Source: Bacillota bacterium
GTDB lineage: Bacteria; Bacillota; Clostridia; Lachnospirales; Lachnospiraceae
Reading direction: 5' to 3'
NCBI GenBank assembly: GCA_023460575.1
Contig: JAEWPQ010000060.1
Coordinates: 31,627-95,626, forward strand
Length of the DNA stretch: 64,000 nt
Positions within the stretch are counted from its first letter, which is position 1. Each line of letters begins with the position of its first letter. The position numbers and the translations under genes are program-made. The notes under the pieces were generated by a model that saw only the letters and a program-made list of their open reading frames with translations, was not told where the DNA came from and did not search any database. This document shows, piece after piece, positions 1-8,654 of this stretch.

Positions 1-798
1 TTAAAACAGGTGTTTGCAATTTTGTTTTTGGTTTTTATGCTTTTGCCCTTCTTTCTTGTACTGGTCAATGCGATGAAACCAAGAATTGAAATTATTAAAA
101 ACCCAATGTCCCTTCCTCATACCCTGTCACTGGCTAATTTTACAAAAGCCTGGGTGACCATGAAGTTTGGAACTGTGCTTTTTAATACGGCTTATATTAC
201 TGGATTCTCTCAGATTCTGCTGATTGTATTTGGCGCAATGCTCTCATATATGCTGGTTCGCTGGAATTTTAGAGCAAACAAGATCATCTTTACAGTCTTA
301 ATCTGTGCCATGATCATACCGTTCCAGTCTTTAATGATTCCGTTCGTCAGCATCTTCGGCAAGCTGGGATTAATGAACAGCCGTACAGCACTGATATTCT
401 TTTATATGGGCTTTGGTATGCCCATGACCACATTTATGTATCACGGCTTTATGAAGGGAATATCTAAGGAGATGGAAGAAGCAGCACTGATTGATGGATG
501 CTCGCATTTTTACTGCTTCTGGAAAATAGTATTTCCGAATTTAAAACCGATTACAACCACAATACTGATTGTTAATATATTATGGATCTGGAATGATTTT
601 CTTCTTCCTTCCTTAGTCCTCATCAAGGATAAGAACAGGACGATTCCCCTTTCCACATTCTATTTCTTTGGTGAATATACAGCGGAACTGGGTCTGGCAA
701 TGGCCGCTTTAATTTTAAGCGTTTTCCCGGTTGTTGTGATTTATCTGTTCCTCCAGAAGCAGATTGTGACAGGGGTAATGGATGGGGCTATTAAATAA
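1..798 (+). CDS. Carbohydrate ABC transporter permease, MalG type (5' end outside window)
   Basis: Inner-membrane permease of a CUT1-type sugar importer. The frame is open from base 1 with no RBS before the first in-window GTG (position 10), so the gene starts upstream. The visible protein has about six hydrophobic segments and the cytoplasmic EAA loop (EEAALIDGCSHFYCFWKIV, around residues 157-175), which docks on the ATPase subunit. It ends 15 bases before a sucrose phosphorylase gene, so the importer probably carries sucrose or a related alpha-glucoside. That substrate is inferred from context only; the binding protein and partner permease lie outside the window. Confidence 0.93.
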   Translation, partial: LKQVFAILFLVFMLLPFFLVLVNAMKPRIEIIKNPMSLPHTLSLANFTKAWVTMKFGTVLFNTAYITGFSQILLIVFGAMLSYMLVRWNFRANKIIFTVLICAMIIPFQSLMIPFVSIFGKLGLMNSRTALIFFYMGFGMPMTTFMYHGFMKGISKEMEEAALIDGCSHFYCFWKIVFPNLKPITTTILIVNILWIWNDFLLPSLVLIKDKNRTIPLSTFYFFGEYTAELGLAMAALILSVFPVVVIYLFLQKQIVTGVMDGAIK

Positions 799-813
799 TG
801 GAGGTAAGCCGAC

Positions 814-2253
814 TTGAATATATCCAACAAAATAATGCTGATTACTTATCCGGACAGCATTGGAGGAAATCTCCGTACATTAAAAAACGTATTAAATGAA
901 TATTTTGAAGATGCTGTAGGAGGGATACATATTCTGCCTTTTTTCCCTTCCAGCGGAGACCGGGGCTTTTCCCCTATTACTTATGAATGTGTAGAGCCTG
1001 CTTTTGGAGACTGGAATGATATTAAAAAGCTGTCGGAAGAATATTATCTCATGTGCGATGTGATGGTAAATCATGTTTCCAAAAGGAGTAAAGAATTCAT
1101 GGATTATCTTGAGAGGGGTGATGTTTCCCCTTTTGCAGACATGTTCCTTGATTATGAGCAGTTCTGGGGAGAAGGAAGACCGGATGAACGGGATATAAAC
1201 CTCTTGTACAGACGAAAGGACGGAGAACCGTATCTAAGTTTTGTTCGGGCAGATGGTAAGACCGTGAAGCTTTGGTGCACCTTTACCAATGAACAGATTG
1301 ATCTGGATCTTCGGACAGAGACCGCGAAGCAATACCTGAGAGAGAATTTCAATCATCTGGCGTTAAACGGTATCAGCATTATCCGCCTTGATGCACTTGG
1401 TTATGTGGTTAAAAAAAGAGAGACAAGCTGTTTTATGGTTGAACCGGATATCTGGAATGTAATTGATGAAATTACAGGTATGACAGGAGACCGGGCATGG
1501 CTTTTGCCGGAAATCCATGATACATGGGAGACTGCAAAGAAGCTGGAGGCACATAATGTCTGGAGCTACGATTTTGTACTGCCGTTCCTGATGCTTCATG
1601 CCATCTATACCGGTGATACAAAAAAGCTGGCAGGTTGGCTGGAGGTTGCTCCCAGCACACAATTCACGGTTTTGGATACTCATGATGGAATTGGTGTTTA
1701 TGATGCCTATGACTGGGTTGACGAAGAGGAAGCAGCTGAATTAATTGAACAGATCGAAGACCGGCTCAGTTATCAGTTTAAACCGCTGAACCCGGAGAAG
1801 AAACGGTTTAAAAAGGCATATCAGCTTTACGCAACCTACTTTTCTGCGCTTCATGAAAATGAAGAGGCATATTTACTTGCCCGCGCGGTACAGTTCTTCG
1901 CACCAGGCATTCCGCAGGTGTATTACGTTGGATTACTGGCAGGTGAAAATGATTATGCGGCTCTGGAACAGTCAGAAGATCACAGAGCAATTAACCGCCA
2001 TAATTATACGATGGAGGAGATCAGAGCCTGTGCCCAGAAAGACGTAGTGAAAAAACTGAAATCGCTGATGCGATTCAGAAATACGTTCGGGGCGTTTGAC
2101 GGGGATCTGGAGGTTACTGTACCATCAGATGGGATACTGATTATGAGAAGAACCGGAATTGATAAGTGGGCAGAACTGATTTGTAATTTTGAGGTTTTAG
2201 ATTTTTCCATTTGCTATATGGAACAAGGAATGACACATATGCTTAATCTATAA
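814..2253 (+). CDS. Sucrose phosphorylase (GH13 subfamily 18)
   Basis: Cytoplasmic enzyme that splits sucrose with phosphate into alpha-glucose 1-phosphate and fructose. The 479-residue length fits the family. The (beta/alpha)8 motifs are visible: nucleophile D193 in IIRLDALGY, acid/base E233 in LLPEIHD, and the LDTHDGIGV loop. D193 and E233 sit one residue from the positions known for the Bifidobacterium enzyme. The start is TTG at 814, nine bases after GGAGG; no in-frame ATG keeps the conserved N-terminus. It is co-transcribed with the upstream permease. Sucrose-6-phosphate or glucosylglycerate phosphorylase in the same subfamily cannot be excluded, but an ABC importer, which does not phosphorylate its cargo, favours free sucrose. 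Confidence 0.88.
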   Translation: MNISNKIMLITYPDSIGGNLRTLKNVLNEYFEDAVGGIHILPFFPSSGDRGFSPITYECVEPAFGDWNDIKKLSEEYYLMCDVMVNHVSKRSKEFMDYLERGDVSPFADMFLDYEQFWGEGRPDERDINLLYRRKDGEPYLSFVRADGKTVKLWCTFTNEQIDLDLRTETAKQYLRENFNHLALNGISIIRLDALGYVVKKRETSCFMVEPDIWNVIDEITGMTGDRAWLLPEIHDTWETAKKLEAHNVWSYDFVLPFLMLHAIYTGDTKKLAGWLEVAPSTQFTVLDTHDGIGVYDAYDWVDEEEAAELIEQIEDRLSYQFKPLNPEKKRFKKAYQLYATYFSALHENEEAYLLARAVQFFAPGIPQVYYVGLLAGENDYAALEQSEDHRAINRHNYTMEEIRACAQKDVVKKLKSLMRFRNTFGAFDGDLEVTVPSDGILIMRRTGIDKWAELICNFEVLDFSICYMEQGMTHMLNL

Positions 2254-2285
2254 TTATAGTTTGGGGTATTTTCCCCAGACTGGTG

Positions 2286-2309
2286 AAGCCCGGGGGGATG
2301 CCCGGGCTT
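2286..2309. terminator. Bidirectional terminator between sucrose phosphorylase and DJ-1/PfpI gene
   Basis: A perfect 9-bp GC-rich stem (AAGCCCGGG / CCCGGGCTT) with a 6-base loop lies between two convergent genes. The T tract after it is short on the plus strand. Confidence 0.75.
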
Positions 2310-2312
2310 TGC

Positions 2313-2906
2313 TTATTTCCTGTTTGCTTCATATAAGCCATACTTATGAAATTCATACCAATCAAGAATCTCCCTTTCAGGTGCTATATTTAATGCTATA
2401 AGAACTTCTCTTGCAAATTCTAAAGATGCAGTTCCATTAGCTGTAATAATTTTTTTATCCCTTACCGCCTGCTCCATGATATAATTTTCCTCTCCTGTAT
2501 AAGCATTTTTGGCCCACTGCTTTAAATTGCCGCAGTCATTGCTGGTATGTCTGACGTTATTTAAAAGACCAGTTGTACCTAAAAATGCGGAAGCATCACA
2601 GATACCTGCTAAAATTCTGCCGGCGTGAAAGCACTTTTCTACAAAAGGCCTTATCTGCTGTGCAGGGTCAGCCCTCCAGGAGGTTCCGCCGATGAGGATG
2701 AGAGCCGCATAATCCTCTGGCATATCATGAATATCATAATCAGGGATGATTCGGAATCCGCCGATGGACTCCACTGCTTTTTTTTCTAAAGAGACTGTCT
2801 TGACAGCGTATTGATCCGCTCCAAATGTCTGGATTGCTGAGGATAAATAAGCAGCTTCCCAATCTGCAAATTTTTCTAAAATTACAAATAATATATTCTT
2901 TTTCAT
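2313..2906 (-). CDS. DJ-1/PfpI family protein
   Basis: Class I glutamine amidotransferase-like fold of 197 residues. The nucleophile elbow is AGICDASAF with C103; strand motifs FVILEKFADWE (residues 7-17) and ALILIGGTSW are typical of the PfpI/YajL-like group. Members act as glyoxalase/deglycase-like enzymes, chaperones or proteases, and the exact role here cannot be told. ATG start with AGGAG about 6 bases upstream. It is a single gene, convergent with sucrose phosphorylase. Confidence 0.85.
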   Translation of the reverse strand: MKKNILFVILEKFADWEAAYLSSAIQTFGADQYAVKTVSLEKKAVESIGGFRIIPDYDIHDMPEDYAALILIGGTSWRADPAQQIRPFVEKCFHAGRILAGICDASAFLGTTGLLNNVRHTSNDCGNLKQWAKNAYTGEENYIMEQAVRDKKIITANGTASLEFAREVLIALNIAPEREILDWYEFHKYGLYEANRK

Positions 2907-3155
2907 AATATTCTCCTGTTCATTGATTGCTCCCAGTCTTGATGCGACAAACTTATTCTATCATATCTCGTGCTGAATGGGCAATGCTGTTTGTCTGGGG
3001 CTTGTAGAAATGCGGAAAAGATGAGACAGCTTTCTTCAGCGATCTGTGGGTTTTATCAATCGTTATAAGCTTCTATGCCGTAGTTTTTCCGCATATAGAT
3101 AGGATGTACTTTTTTGAAACTGTCCAACGAGCGTAAAAGCGAAAGGAGTGCATCC

Positions 3156-4166
3156 ATGATTGTATCGTGGCTGACAACCAATGAATGTAATTTAAAATGC
3201 AGGCATTGTTACCAGGATGCCGGAAGCAGAAAAGCGGAAGAACTGACAACGTCACAAGCGGAAAAGATGATCGGAGAAATTGCAAAAGCAGGATTTAAAA
3301 TCATGATTTTCAGCGGAGGAGAGCCGCTGATGCGCCCCGATATTTTTCATTTGGTTTCCCATGCTGCAGATGTCGGATTAAGGCCCGTCTTTGGAACCAA
3401 TGGGACGCTTTTGACGGAAGAAACGGCCAGAAGGCTGAAAAACTGCGGTGCTGCAGCCATGGGAATCAGCGTGGACAGTTTAAATGAAGAAAAACATAAT
3501 GATTTCAGAGGCTGCTCCGATGCATTCCGTTTAACCATGGAGGGGATAGAAAACTGTAAAAAGGTCGGACTGCCATTTCAGATCCATACCACTATTCTGG
3601 ACTGGAACCAGGCTGAAGTGAATGATATTATTGATTTCAGTGTAAATGCGGGAGCTGTGGCAAATTACATATTTTTTCTCATTCCTGTGGGGAGAGGGAA
3701 ATTTCTGGAAGATACATCATTGCAGGTTGTTGAATATGAAGATCTTTTAAAAACCATTATGGAGAAGCAGAAAAAAGTTCCCATTGATATAAAACCCACC
3801 TGCGCTCCTCAGTTTGTCCGTGTAGCAAAGGAACTGGGGGTTGTAAGCCGTTTTAAAAAGGGCTGTCTTGCCGGTCTGTCTTACTGTGTAATATCTCCGG
3901 AGGGACTGGTCAGACCGTGTGCTTATATGACGGAAATAGCAGGGAACATCCGGACAGAGCCCTTTGATAAAATTTGGTCCGGCAGCAGTGTGTTTGAAAA
4001 TCTGCGTAGCAGACAGTACAAAGGAACCTGTGGTGTGTGCGCCTATAAAGAAGAATGCGGCGGCTGCAGGGCAAGAGCGGGGTATTATCACGAAGGCGAC
4101 TATATGGCGGAGGACAGTTACTGTGCCTTTGGAAATAAGTGGAAGGAGGGCCTTCCTGCAAAATGA
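3156..4166 (+). CDS. Radical SAM/SPASM domain protein
   Basis: 336-residue S-adenosylmethionine radical enzyme. The N-terminal cluster motif CNLKCRHC gives C11, C15 and C18, binding the [4Fe-4S] that cleaves SAM; the GGEP motif follows (FSGGEPLMRPD). The C-terminal third has a Cys-rich SPASM-type region (CGVCAYKEECGGCRARAG) for auxiliary clusters. It resembles the heme d1/AhbC-AhbD and peptide-maturase groups. No precursor peptide or heme gene lies nearby, so the substrate is unknown. I chose ATG 3156, which has AAAGGAG seven bases upstream, over a TTG at 3114 that has no RBS. A monocistronic gene. Confidence 0.87.
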   Translation: MIVSWLTTNECNLKCRHCYQDAGSRKAEELTTSQAEKMIGEIAKAGFKIMIFSGGEPLMRPDIFHLVSHAADVGLRPVFGTNGTLLTEETARRLKNCGAAAMGISVDSLNEEKHNDFRGCSDAFRLTMEGIENCKKVGLPFQIHTTILDWNQAEVNDIIDFSVNAGAVANYIFFLIPVGRGKFLEDTSLQVVEYEDLLKTIMEKQKKVPIDIKPTCAPQFVRVAKELGVVSRFKKGCLAGLSYCVISPEGLVRPCAYMTEIAGNIRTEPFDKIWSGSSVFENLRSRQYKGTCGVCAYKEECGGCRARAGYYHEGDYMAEDSYCAFGNKWKEGLPAK

Positions 4167-4300
4167 ATGTCGGTTTGATGAAATATACCTTTTCGGTGTA
4201 GAAGTCCGAAGCTTTGCAGATAACCAGAATTCTTATTATTGCTTTGCCCAGTCTGCCGATTCCAAAACGAATGCATAGTTGATAAAAGCAAATAAAATAC

Positions 4301-4344
4301 TTGACAAAAGCAAGTAAAATGATAAGATATATTTATCATTTTAC
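4301..4344 (+). promoter_or_regulatory. Promoter with overlapping 12-bp palindromic operator of the MarR-GNAT gene
   Basis: -35 TTGACA (4301-4306), 16-base spacer, -10 TAAGAT (4323-4328). A perfect 12-bp inverted repeat, GTAAAATGATAA (4314-4325) and TTATCATTTTAC (4333-4344), spaced by 7 bases, covers the -10 box and start site. Just upstream an imperfect direct repeat (GATAAAAGCAAATAAAAT, near 4280, and GACAAAAGCAAGTAAAAT) is also seen. The placement suggests autorepression by the MarR domain encoded immediately downstream. Confidence 0.8.
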
Positions 4345-4360
4345 AGCAGGAGGCAAAGCC

Positions 4361-5290
4361 ATGCAGAGTTATTTGAAGAAATATGTAGGAATTATTCGTA
4401 GTTTCAACCGATATTACACAAATGTTCTCGGATTGCTTAACCAGCATTTTCTGGACAGTCCGTATTCTCTTTCCGAAGTGCGGGTTCTGCATGAAATAGA
4501 AAAAACGGAACGATGTACCGCCAGTATGCTGGCAGATACACTTTCTATGGATGTAGGGTACTTAAGCCGGATATTAAAAAAATTTCAAAAATCCGGATTG
4601 ATTGAGAAAAAACAGTCTGTAGAAGATAAACGATCTCAATACCTTACAGTCACGCCATTAGGGAAGGAAAACCAGGACCAGTTTAATGAACGCTCCGACC
4701 ATCAGATTGAAAAGCTGGTGGAGACTCTTCCTGAGGAGGAGATTAAGATGCTGGCAAGGAACATGACTACTATTGAAACCATATTGACCAAAGGGAAAAA
4801 TATCAGGCGAGGTGATATTAACATACGTGACGATGTTAGACCCGGAGATGCAGGCTATCTCACCTATTTACATGGCTGGATTTACAAGAAGGAATATGAT
4901 TATTCTGTGGCATTTGAGGGATATGTGGCAGAATCCTTTTATCAGTTCCTGATTGAGTATAATCCGGAGAAAGACAGACTCTGGTGTGCTGAACATGAGG
5001 GTGAAATCGTGGGCTGTATTGGTATCGTCGGTCATGGAGAGCGGGCGCAGCTGCGTTGGTTTCTACTGCATCCGAATTACCGGGGAATTGGACTTGGAAA
5101 AGATCTTTTTGAACAGGCCATGTGTTTTGCAAGGGAAAAAGGTTTTAAAAGGGTTTGCTTAGAGACTACCAATGATTTAACTAGGGCGATTGGGATGTAT
5201 ACGAAGGCGGGGTTTGTAAAGACAGCAGAGAACGAGAACCGGGCATGGAGGGACGATTTGCTGGGACTTGAATACGAACTGGAGATCTGA
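4361..5290 (+). CDS. MarR-type regulator fused to GNAT acetyltransferase
   Basis: 309-residue fusion known in many Firmicutes and actinobacteria. Residues about 1-140 form a MarR winged helix (LSEVRVLHEIEKTERCTASM, recognition helix SMDVGYLSRILKKFQKSGLI, wing DKRSQYLTVTPLG). Residues about 150-309 form a GNAT fold with the acetyl-CoA loop around HPNYRGIGLGKDLFEQAM. It probably senses a small molecule and also acetylates one. ATG 4361 has CAGGAGG eight bases upstream; a TTG at 4301 is rejected because it is the -35 box. The perfect palindrome in its own promoter suggests autoregulation. The acetyl acceptor is unknown. Confidence 0.88.
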   Translation: MQSYLKKYVGIIRSFNRYYTNVLGLLNQHFLDSPYSLSEVRVLHEIEKTERCTASMLADTLSMDVGYLSRILKKFQKSGLIEKKQSVEDKRSQYLTVTPLGKENQDQFNERSDHQIEKLVETLPEEEIKMLARNMTTIETILTKGKNIRRGDINIRDDVRPGDAGYLTYLHGWIYKKEYDYSVAFEGYVAESFYQFLIEYNPEKDRLWCAEHEGEIVGCIGIVGHGERAQLRWFLLHPNYRGIGLGKDLFEQAMCFAREKGFKRVCLETTNDLTRAIGMYTKAGFVKTAENENRAWRDDLLGLEYELEI

Positions 5291-5359
5291 TAATTCAGTA
5301 TAAACTTTAAATTCTATTAATACAATGTTATAAATGTAAAATCAAGAGGTATTAATAGG

Positions 5360-5617
5360 ATGTATTATGACGGTTTTATAATTGGCATAGGGACGTTTCT
5401 CATTATTGGGCTGCTGCATCCGGTTGTGATTAAGGCAGAGTATTATTTTACTTCTAAAATATGGCCGCTGTTTCTGATATTTGGACTTTTGTGTCTGGCA
5501 ATCTCTCTAGTGTCACCTTCCCCAACAGAACGGTCACTGTCTGCAGTGCTTGGCTGTTCACTTTTATGGAGTATAAAAGAGATCTCTGAGCAGAAGAAAC
5601 GGGTGGAAAAGGGTTGA
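5360..5617 (+). CDS. DUF4491 family small membrane protein
   Basis: 85-residue protein with about three hydrophobic segments (GFIIGIGTFLIIGLLHPVVI, IWPLFLIFGLLCLAISLVS, and a shorter one near residues 60-72). The N-terminal pattern YxGFIIGIGTFLIIGxxHPVVIKAEYYF is that of DUF4491, a family of unknown function; it appears complete. ATG 5360 with AGAGG about 10 bases upstream. The next codon after its stop belongs, in the same frame, to a truncated PTS IIC sequence, which marks a probable deletion junction. Confidence 0.75.
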   Translation: MYYDGFIIGIGTFLIIGLLHPVVIKAEYYFTSKIWPLFLIFGLLCLAISLVSPSPTERSLSAVLGCSLLWSIKEISEQKKRVEKG

Positions 5618-6634
5618 AGTCTTTCCGGAATCGGAACTGAGATGGCGCTGATCTTTGCACTGGGATTTATCGTAAATCTTCTCCTTGCAAGATTTACCCG
5701 TTTTAAATACGTTCATTTATCTGCACACGTATCCTTTTTCTACGCAGGACTCATCGCAGCGCTGCTGAAATTCGGAACGAACTTAAGCTTTGTACCGTTG
5801 GTTGCAGTGGGGGCAGTTTTACTTGGATCTTATATGACATTTTCCTGCGCATACGTAGCTTTGTTTATGAAAGAGGTAAAAGGGGGAGAGGGATTTACCC
5901 TTGCCCACTCCAGTTCAGTAGGAATTCTTATTTCTTCCCTGTTGGCAAAAGCATTTGGCAACAAAGAGCATGATCTTGAGAATATCAATGTACCGAAAAA
6001 ACTGAATTTTTTAAGAGAAATGACGATATCACTGACTATTGTAATGACCATCCTTTTTCTTGCTATCAGCCTGCTATCCGGTCCATCCTGGGCGTTAAAA
6101 AACGTAACCGGCGGACAGGATATCCTGGTTTTCAGTTTCTTAAAAGGTTTGTCCTTTGGTATGTGGATTACGGTTATTGTTACTGGTGTCAGAATGATGC
6201 TTTCCGAAATTATCGCTGCATTCCATGGAATTGCCAATAAGATCATACCTAATTCGGTTCCAGGACTAGATATACCGCTGTTATTCCCCAATTATCCCAA
6301 TTCAGTGATACTTGGTTTTCTTACCAGTCTGATTGCAGGACTTTTGGGAATGATGGTTCTTGGTCTTTTGAATTATCCGGTGGTAGTATTTCCGGCACTG
6401 ATTCCAACCTTCTTTACGGGTGCAGTTACCGCAATCTTCGGCAATGCCCATGGCGGACGCAGAGGAGCCATAATCGGTTCTTTTGTAAATGGTCTGATTC
6501 TGATCTTTGGACAAGCCCTTTTATTACCTATGATCGGAACTTATGCCCCCATTATGAGGATTTTAAGTGAAACAGACTATTCTTTCTACGGACCGATTTT
6601 AGGCTGGATCCTGAAACTGTTTGGAGGAATGTAA
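5618..6634 (+). pseudogene. 5'-truncated ascorbate-type PTS EIIC (UlaA/SgaT family)
   Basis: Best open frame 5642-6634 (330 residues). It aligns to the central and C-terminal part of the intact EIIC at 24702-26180: ALIFALGFIVNLLLARF here matches the IIC segment MILLLIAFIVNIILVRF there. About the first 100 residues, including the first membrane segments, are missing. The homologous frame runs back to GTEM and then directly to the stop of the DUF4491 gene at 5617, as expected for a deletion that removed the 5' end. There is no RBS before ATG 5642, and no IIA or IIB gene adjoins it. Shortened transport through one half of the fold is unlikely. The downstream TrpA-like gene overlaps its stop by one base. 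Confidence 0.75.
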
Positions 6635-7329
6635 TGAAACATCTGGTTTTTTATATCCCTCTTCATTATCCGGACAGAGAACGTTTCTTTGAAATACTTC
6701 AGCTATTGGATAAAGAAGGGGCTGGGTATGTGGAGGTGGGTATTCCTGTTTCAGATCCCTATATGGATGGGGAGATAATCCGTGAATCAAACAGGGAGAT
6801 ACTGAAGCAGAATCTGACTGGAGAGGACGTTATAACTTCTTTAAAGGAAATTCGCAGCCGTTTTCATTTTAAAGTTGTTATAATGACATATCAGGAAGGT
6901 GTGGAACGCTTCGGGCTTACTCACATTCCCGATGAGTTATATGACGGTTTTATCTGCGTTAACGGTGATTATCCGCCGGATATGCTGCACGATCAGATCA
7001 GAGTCCTTGATCAGTCTAAAGATATAGATGAAATGAAACAGGCATTAAAGCACAATCATTTGTTTGCCTATGTGGTATCGGGAGAGGGAAAAACAGGTTC
7101 TTTTAATAAACTTCCCGATCAGTATATAGAAGTTGTAAAAAATGTGAAAACGATAGCATCCATTCCGGCATTTGTAGGTTTTGGTGTTAAATCAGCCGTT
7201 GACGTGAAAATGGTAATGGAAAATGGCGCAGATGGTGCCATAATAGGAACTGAATTTATCCGCCGCTATCAGCAGGGAGGATTTGAAGCGCTTAAAAGCT
7301 ACATAGGTGAACTAAAAAGAGAACATTAA
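6634..7329 (+). CDS. Tryptophan synthase alpha-like TIM-barrel protein
   Basis: 231-residue homolog of TrpA, shorter than the usual 260-270. The catalytic pair is kept: E34 in YVEVGIPVSDP and D45 in YMDGEII have the same 11-residue spacing as E49/D60 of the E. coli enzyme. The phosphate-binding end is also seen (GFGVKSAVDVKMV, GADGAIIGTEFIRR). No trpB or other trp gene is nearby; it starts within the stop of the truncated PTS IIC gene (TAATG). It could be a stand-alone indole-glycerol-phosphate lyase-like aldolase or another sugar-phosphate lyase serving the lost PTS. The function is open. Confidence 0.72.
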   Translation: MKHLVFYIPLHYPDRERFFEILQLLDKEGAGYVEVGIPVSDPYMDGEIIRESNREILKQNLTGEDVITSLKEIRSRFHFKVVIMTYQEGVERFGLTHIPDELYDGFICVNGDYPPDMLHDQIRVLDQSKDIDEMKQALKHNHLFAYVVSGEGKTGSFNKLPDQYIEVVKNVKTIASIPAFVGFGVKSAVDVKMVMENGADGAIIGTEFIRRYQQGGFEALKSYIGELKREH

Positions 7330-7348
7330 AACAGGGGAGTTTTAATAG

Positions 7349-7394
7349 AAACAGCAGAGGTCTGACTTATTACAAGGTCGGGCTTCTGCTGTTT
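7349..7394 (+). terminator. Terminator after TrpA-like gene
   Basis: Ten-base perfect outer stem AAACAGCAGA / TCTGCTGTTT with further inner pairing (GTCTGAC / GTCGGGC), ending in TTT. It reads from the TrpA-like gene and also overlaps the end of the AraC relic on the other strand. Confidence 0.7.
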
Positions 7395-7649
7395 AACGTC
7401 TCTTTTTTCCGGTATGGATAAACTCCTTTACACCATAACAAGTCCCTGCACTGCTTTAACGTCATGCCTGTAACTTCCTTAAACTGCTTTCCCAAATGAC
7501 TTTGAGAGGAAAAACCCAGGTAGGCGGATATCTCGATATAATGATAGTTGGAATAAATTAAAAGATTCTTAGCCAGATTTTGACTTTTTTTTAATATTGT
7601 GCAGATGAGGACAAAGCGGTCAATTAAGCTTTGGCAGATGAATAAATTT
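7370..7649 (-). pseudogene. Remnant of an AraC-family regulator (C-terminal DNA-binding part)
   Basis: Only part of the AraC tandem helix-turn-helix remains: the linker helix SQNLAKNLLIYS, the second HTH YIEISAYLGFSSQSHLGKQF and the closing GMTLKQCRD. The sensing domain and most of the first HTH are absent. The only possible upstream start is a TTG inside the neighbouring DUF6132 gene, without its own RBS. I read it as a relic of the regulator of the decayed PTS/TrpA-like unit, produced by the same gene-loss process that truncated the IIC gene. Confidence 0.7.
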
Positions 7650-7814
7650 TTAGAAAGATGCCCCAATCATATATCCCAGCGCCGCTCCATATAGAATCGT
7701 TATGTAGCGATTGGAGGTGATGGGGCATGCCCCGCTTGGGCACCCTATTTTTTTATAGTAAAGATATCCCGCAAAGCCGCCTATTACGGTACCAATTATT
7801 TCGCTCCAAATCAT
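7650..7814 (-). CDS. DUF6132-like small membrane protein
   Basis: 54-residue protein. Two hydrophobic stretches (IIGTVIGGFAGYLYYKKIG and the C-terminal ILYGAALGYMIGAS) flank the motif GCPSGACPITSN, with two cysteines, which is the hallmark of DUF6132. ATG 7814 on the minus strand has GGAGG eight bases upstream. The family is often found near thiol/redox and rhodanese genes, but its function is unknown. The downstream AraC relic begins just after its stop. Confidence 0.78.
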   Translation of the reverse strand: MIWSEIIGTVIGGFAGYLYYKKIGCPSGACPITSNRYITILYGAALGYMIGASF

Positions 7815-7977
7815 GGCAGGTTCCTCCTGTTTTCTTGAATCATAGCGTTTTTATACTTTCTTTTCTGTAATAATGTCACAGAAGAGTCAGGCTGACAAAA
7901 TTACTGATGTGCTAATGTTGCTGTTGCAATGATCACAGTATTTATGAGAACGCACTTAACAATGGAAAAAAAAATCA

Positions 7978-8006
7978 TTGACAATAAGTGAACGATCGTT
8001 TATCAT
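7978..8006 (+). promoter_or_regulatory. tetR promoter with operator between -35 and -10
   Basis: -35 TTGACA (7978-7983), 17-base spacer, -10 TATCAT (8001-8006). The spacer holds the perfect 10-bp palindrome AACGATCGTT (7991-8000), the core of a 19-base element (7985-8003) repeated in front of lon. Binding here would block RNA polymerase, as expected for TetR autorepression. Confidence 0.85.
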
Positions 8007-8026
8007 AGAACCATAGAGGTGATGGA

Positions 8027-8590
8027 ATGAGAAGAAAAGACGACGAAAAGGTGAAGAATATCAAGGAAGCAGTAATAAAGCTGATCCTGCAGGAGGGCTT
8101 TCATGGCACTTCTGTCTCTAAAATAGCCAGATTGGCAGGGGTTTCGCCGGCAACGGTATACATCTACTATGAGAATAAAGATGAGATGCTGCATGACATT
8201 TACCTGGAGTATTCAGAAGAGATTTATGACTACTTATTAGACAGTATGAAGCAGGAGATGGAAGGGCGCAGACAGATTGAGCTGCTCATCCGAAGCTATT
8301 ATAATTACATTCTGGAGAATAAGGAGATTTTCAGTTTCGTGGAACAGTTTTCCAACTGTCCGTCTTTAGCCAACAGCTGCTCTGGTAAACAGGGGATTTG
8401 CAAGATTTACCATATGATGGCTGAGATGAAGCAGAACCATATCTTAAGAGATTACAGGGAAGATAATTTACTGGCAATTATTTTCCAGCCGGTGAAAGCC
8501 ATAGCGGTTGATAACCGGAAGAATGAAGCTCAGAAAGAGGATTTGCTCACAGAGCTGATAATCATGATACAGAATGCAATCATGATGTAG
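8027..8590 (+). CDS. TetR/AcrR family transcriptional regulator
   Basis: 187 residues. The N-terminal HTH reads ILQEGFHGTSVSKIARLAGV then SPATVYIYYENKDEMLHDIY, the standard TetR pattern; the C-terminal ligand domain (residues 60-187) is unassigned. ATG 8027 follows GAGGTGATGG with good spacing. Its promoter holds a palindrome, and a closely matching element lies before the downstream lon gene, so TetR probably controls both itself and lon. The inducer is unknown; C-terminal cysteines (NCPSLANSC) might hint at redox sensing, but this is speculative. Confidence 0.92.
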   Translation: MRRKDDEKVKNIKEAVIKLILQEGFHGTSVSKIARLAGVSPATVYIYYENKDEMLHDIYLEYSEEIYDYLLDSMKQEMEGRRQIELLIRSYYNYILENKEIFSFVEQFSNCPSLANSCSGKQGICKIYHMMAEMKQNHILRDYREDNLLAIIFQPVKAIAVDNRKNEAQKEDLLTELIIMIQNAIMM

Positions 8591-8654
8591 TGTTTATAAG
8601 CGGGATTCTTTTATTCATACTGTAAAAGATATCTCGCAAATTAAATCCTGATTG

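Noticed and set aside
5830..6291. 153-residue antisense frame in the truncated PTS IIC gene
   Set aside because: Opposite-strand shadow of membrane-helix codons without an RBS.
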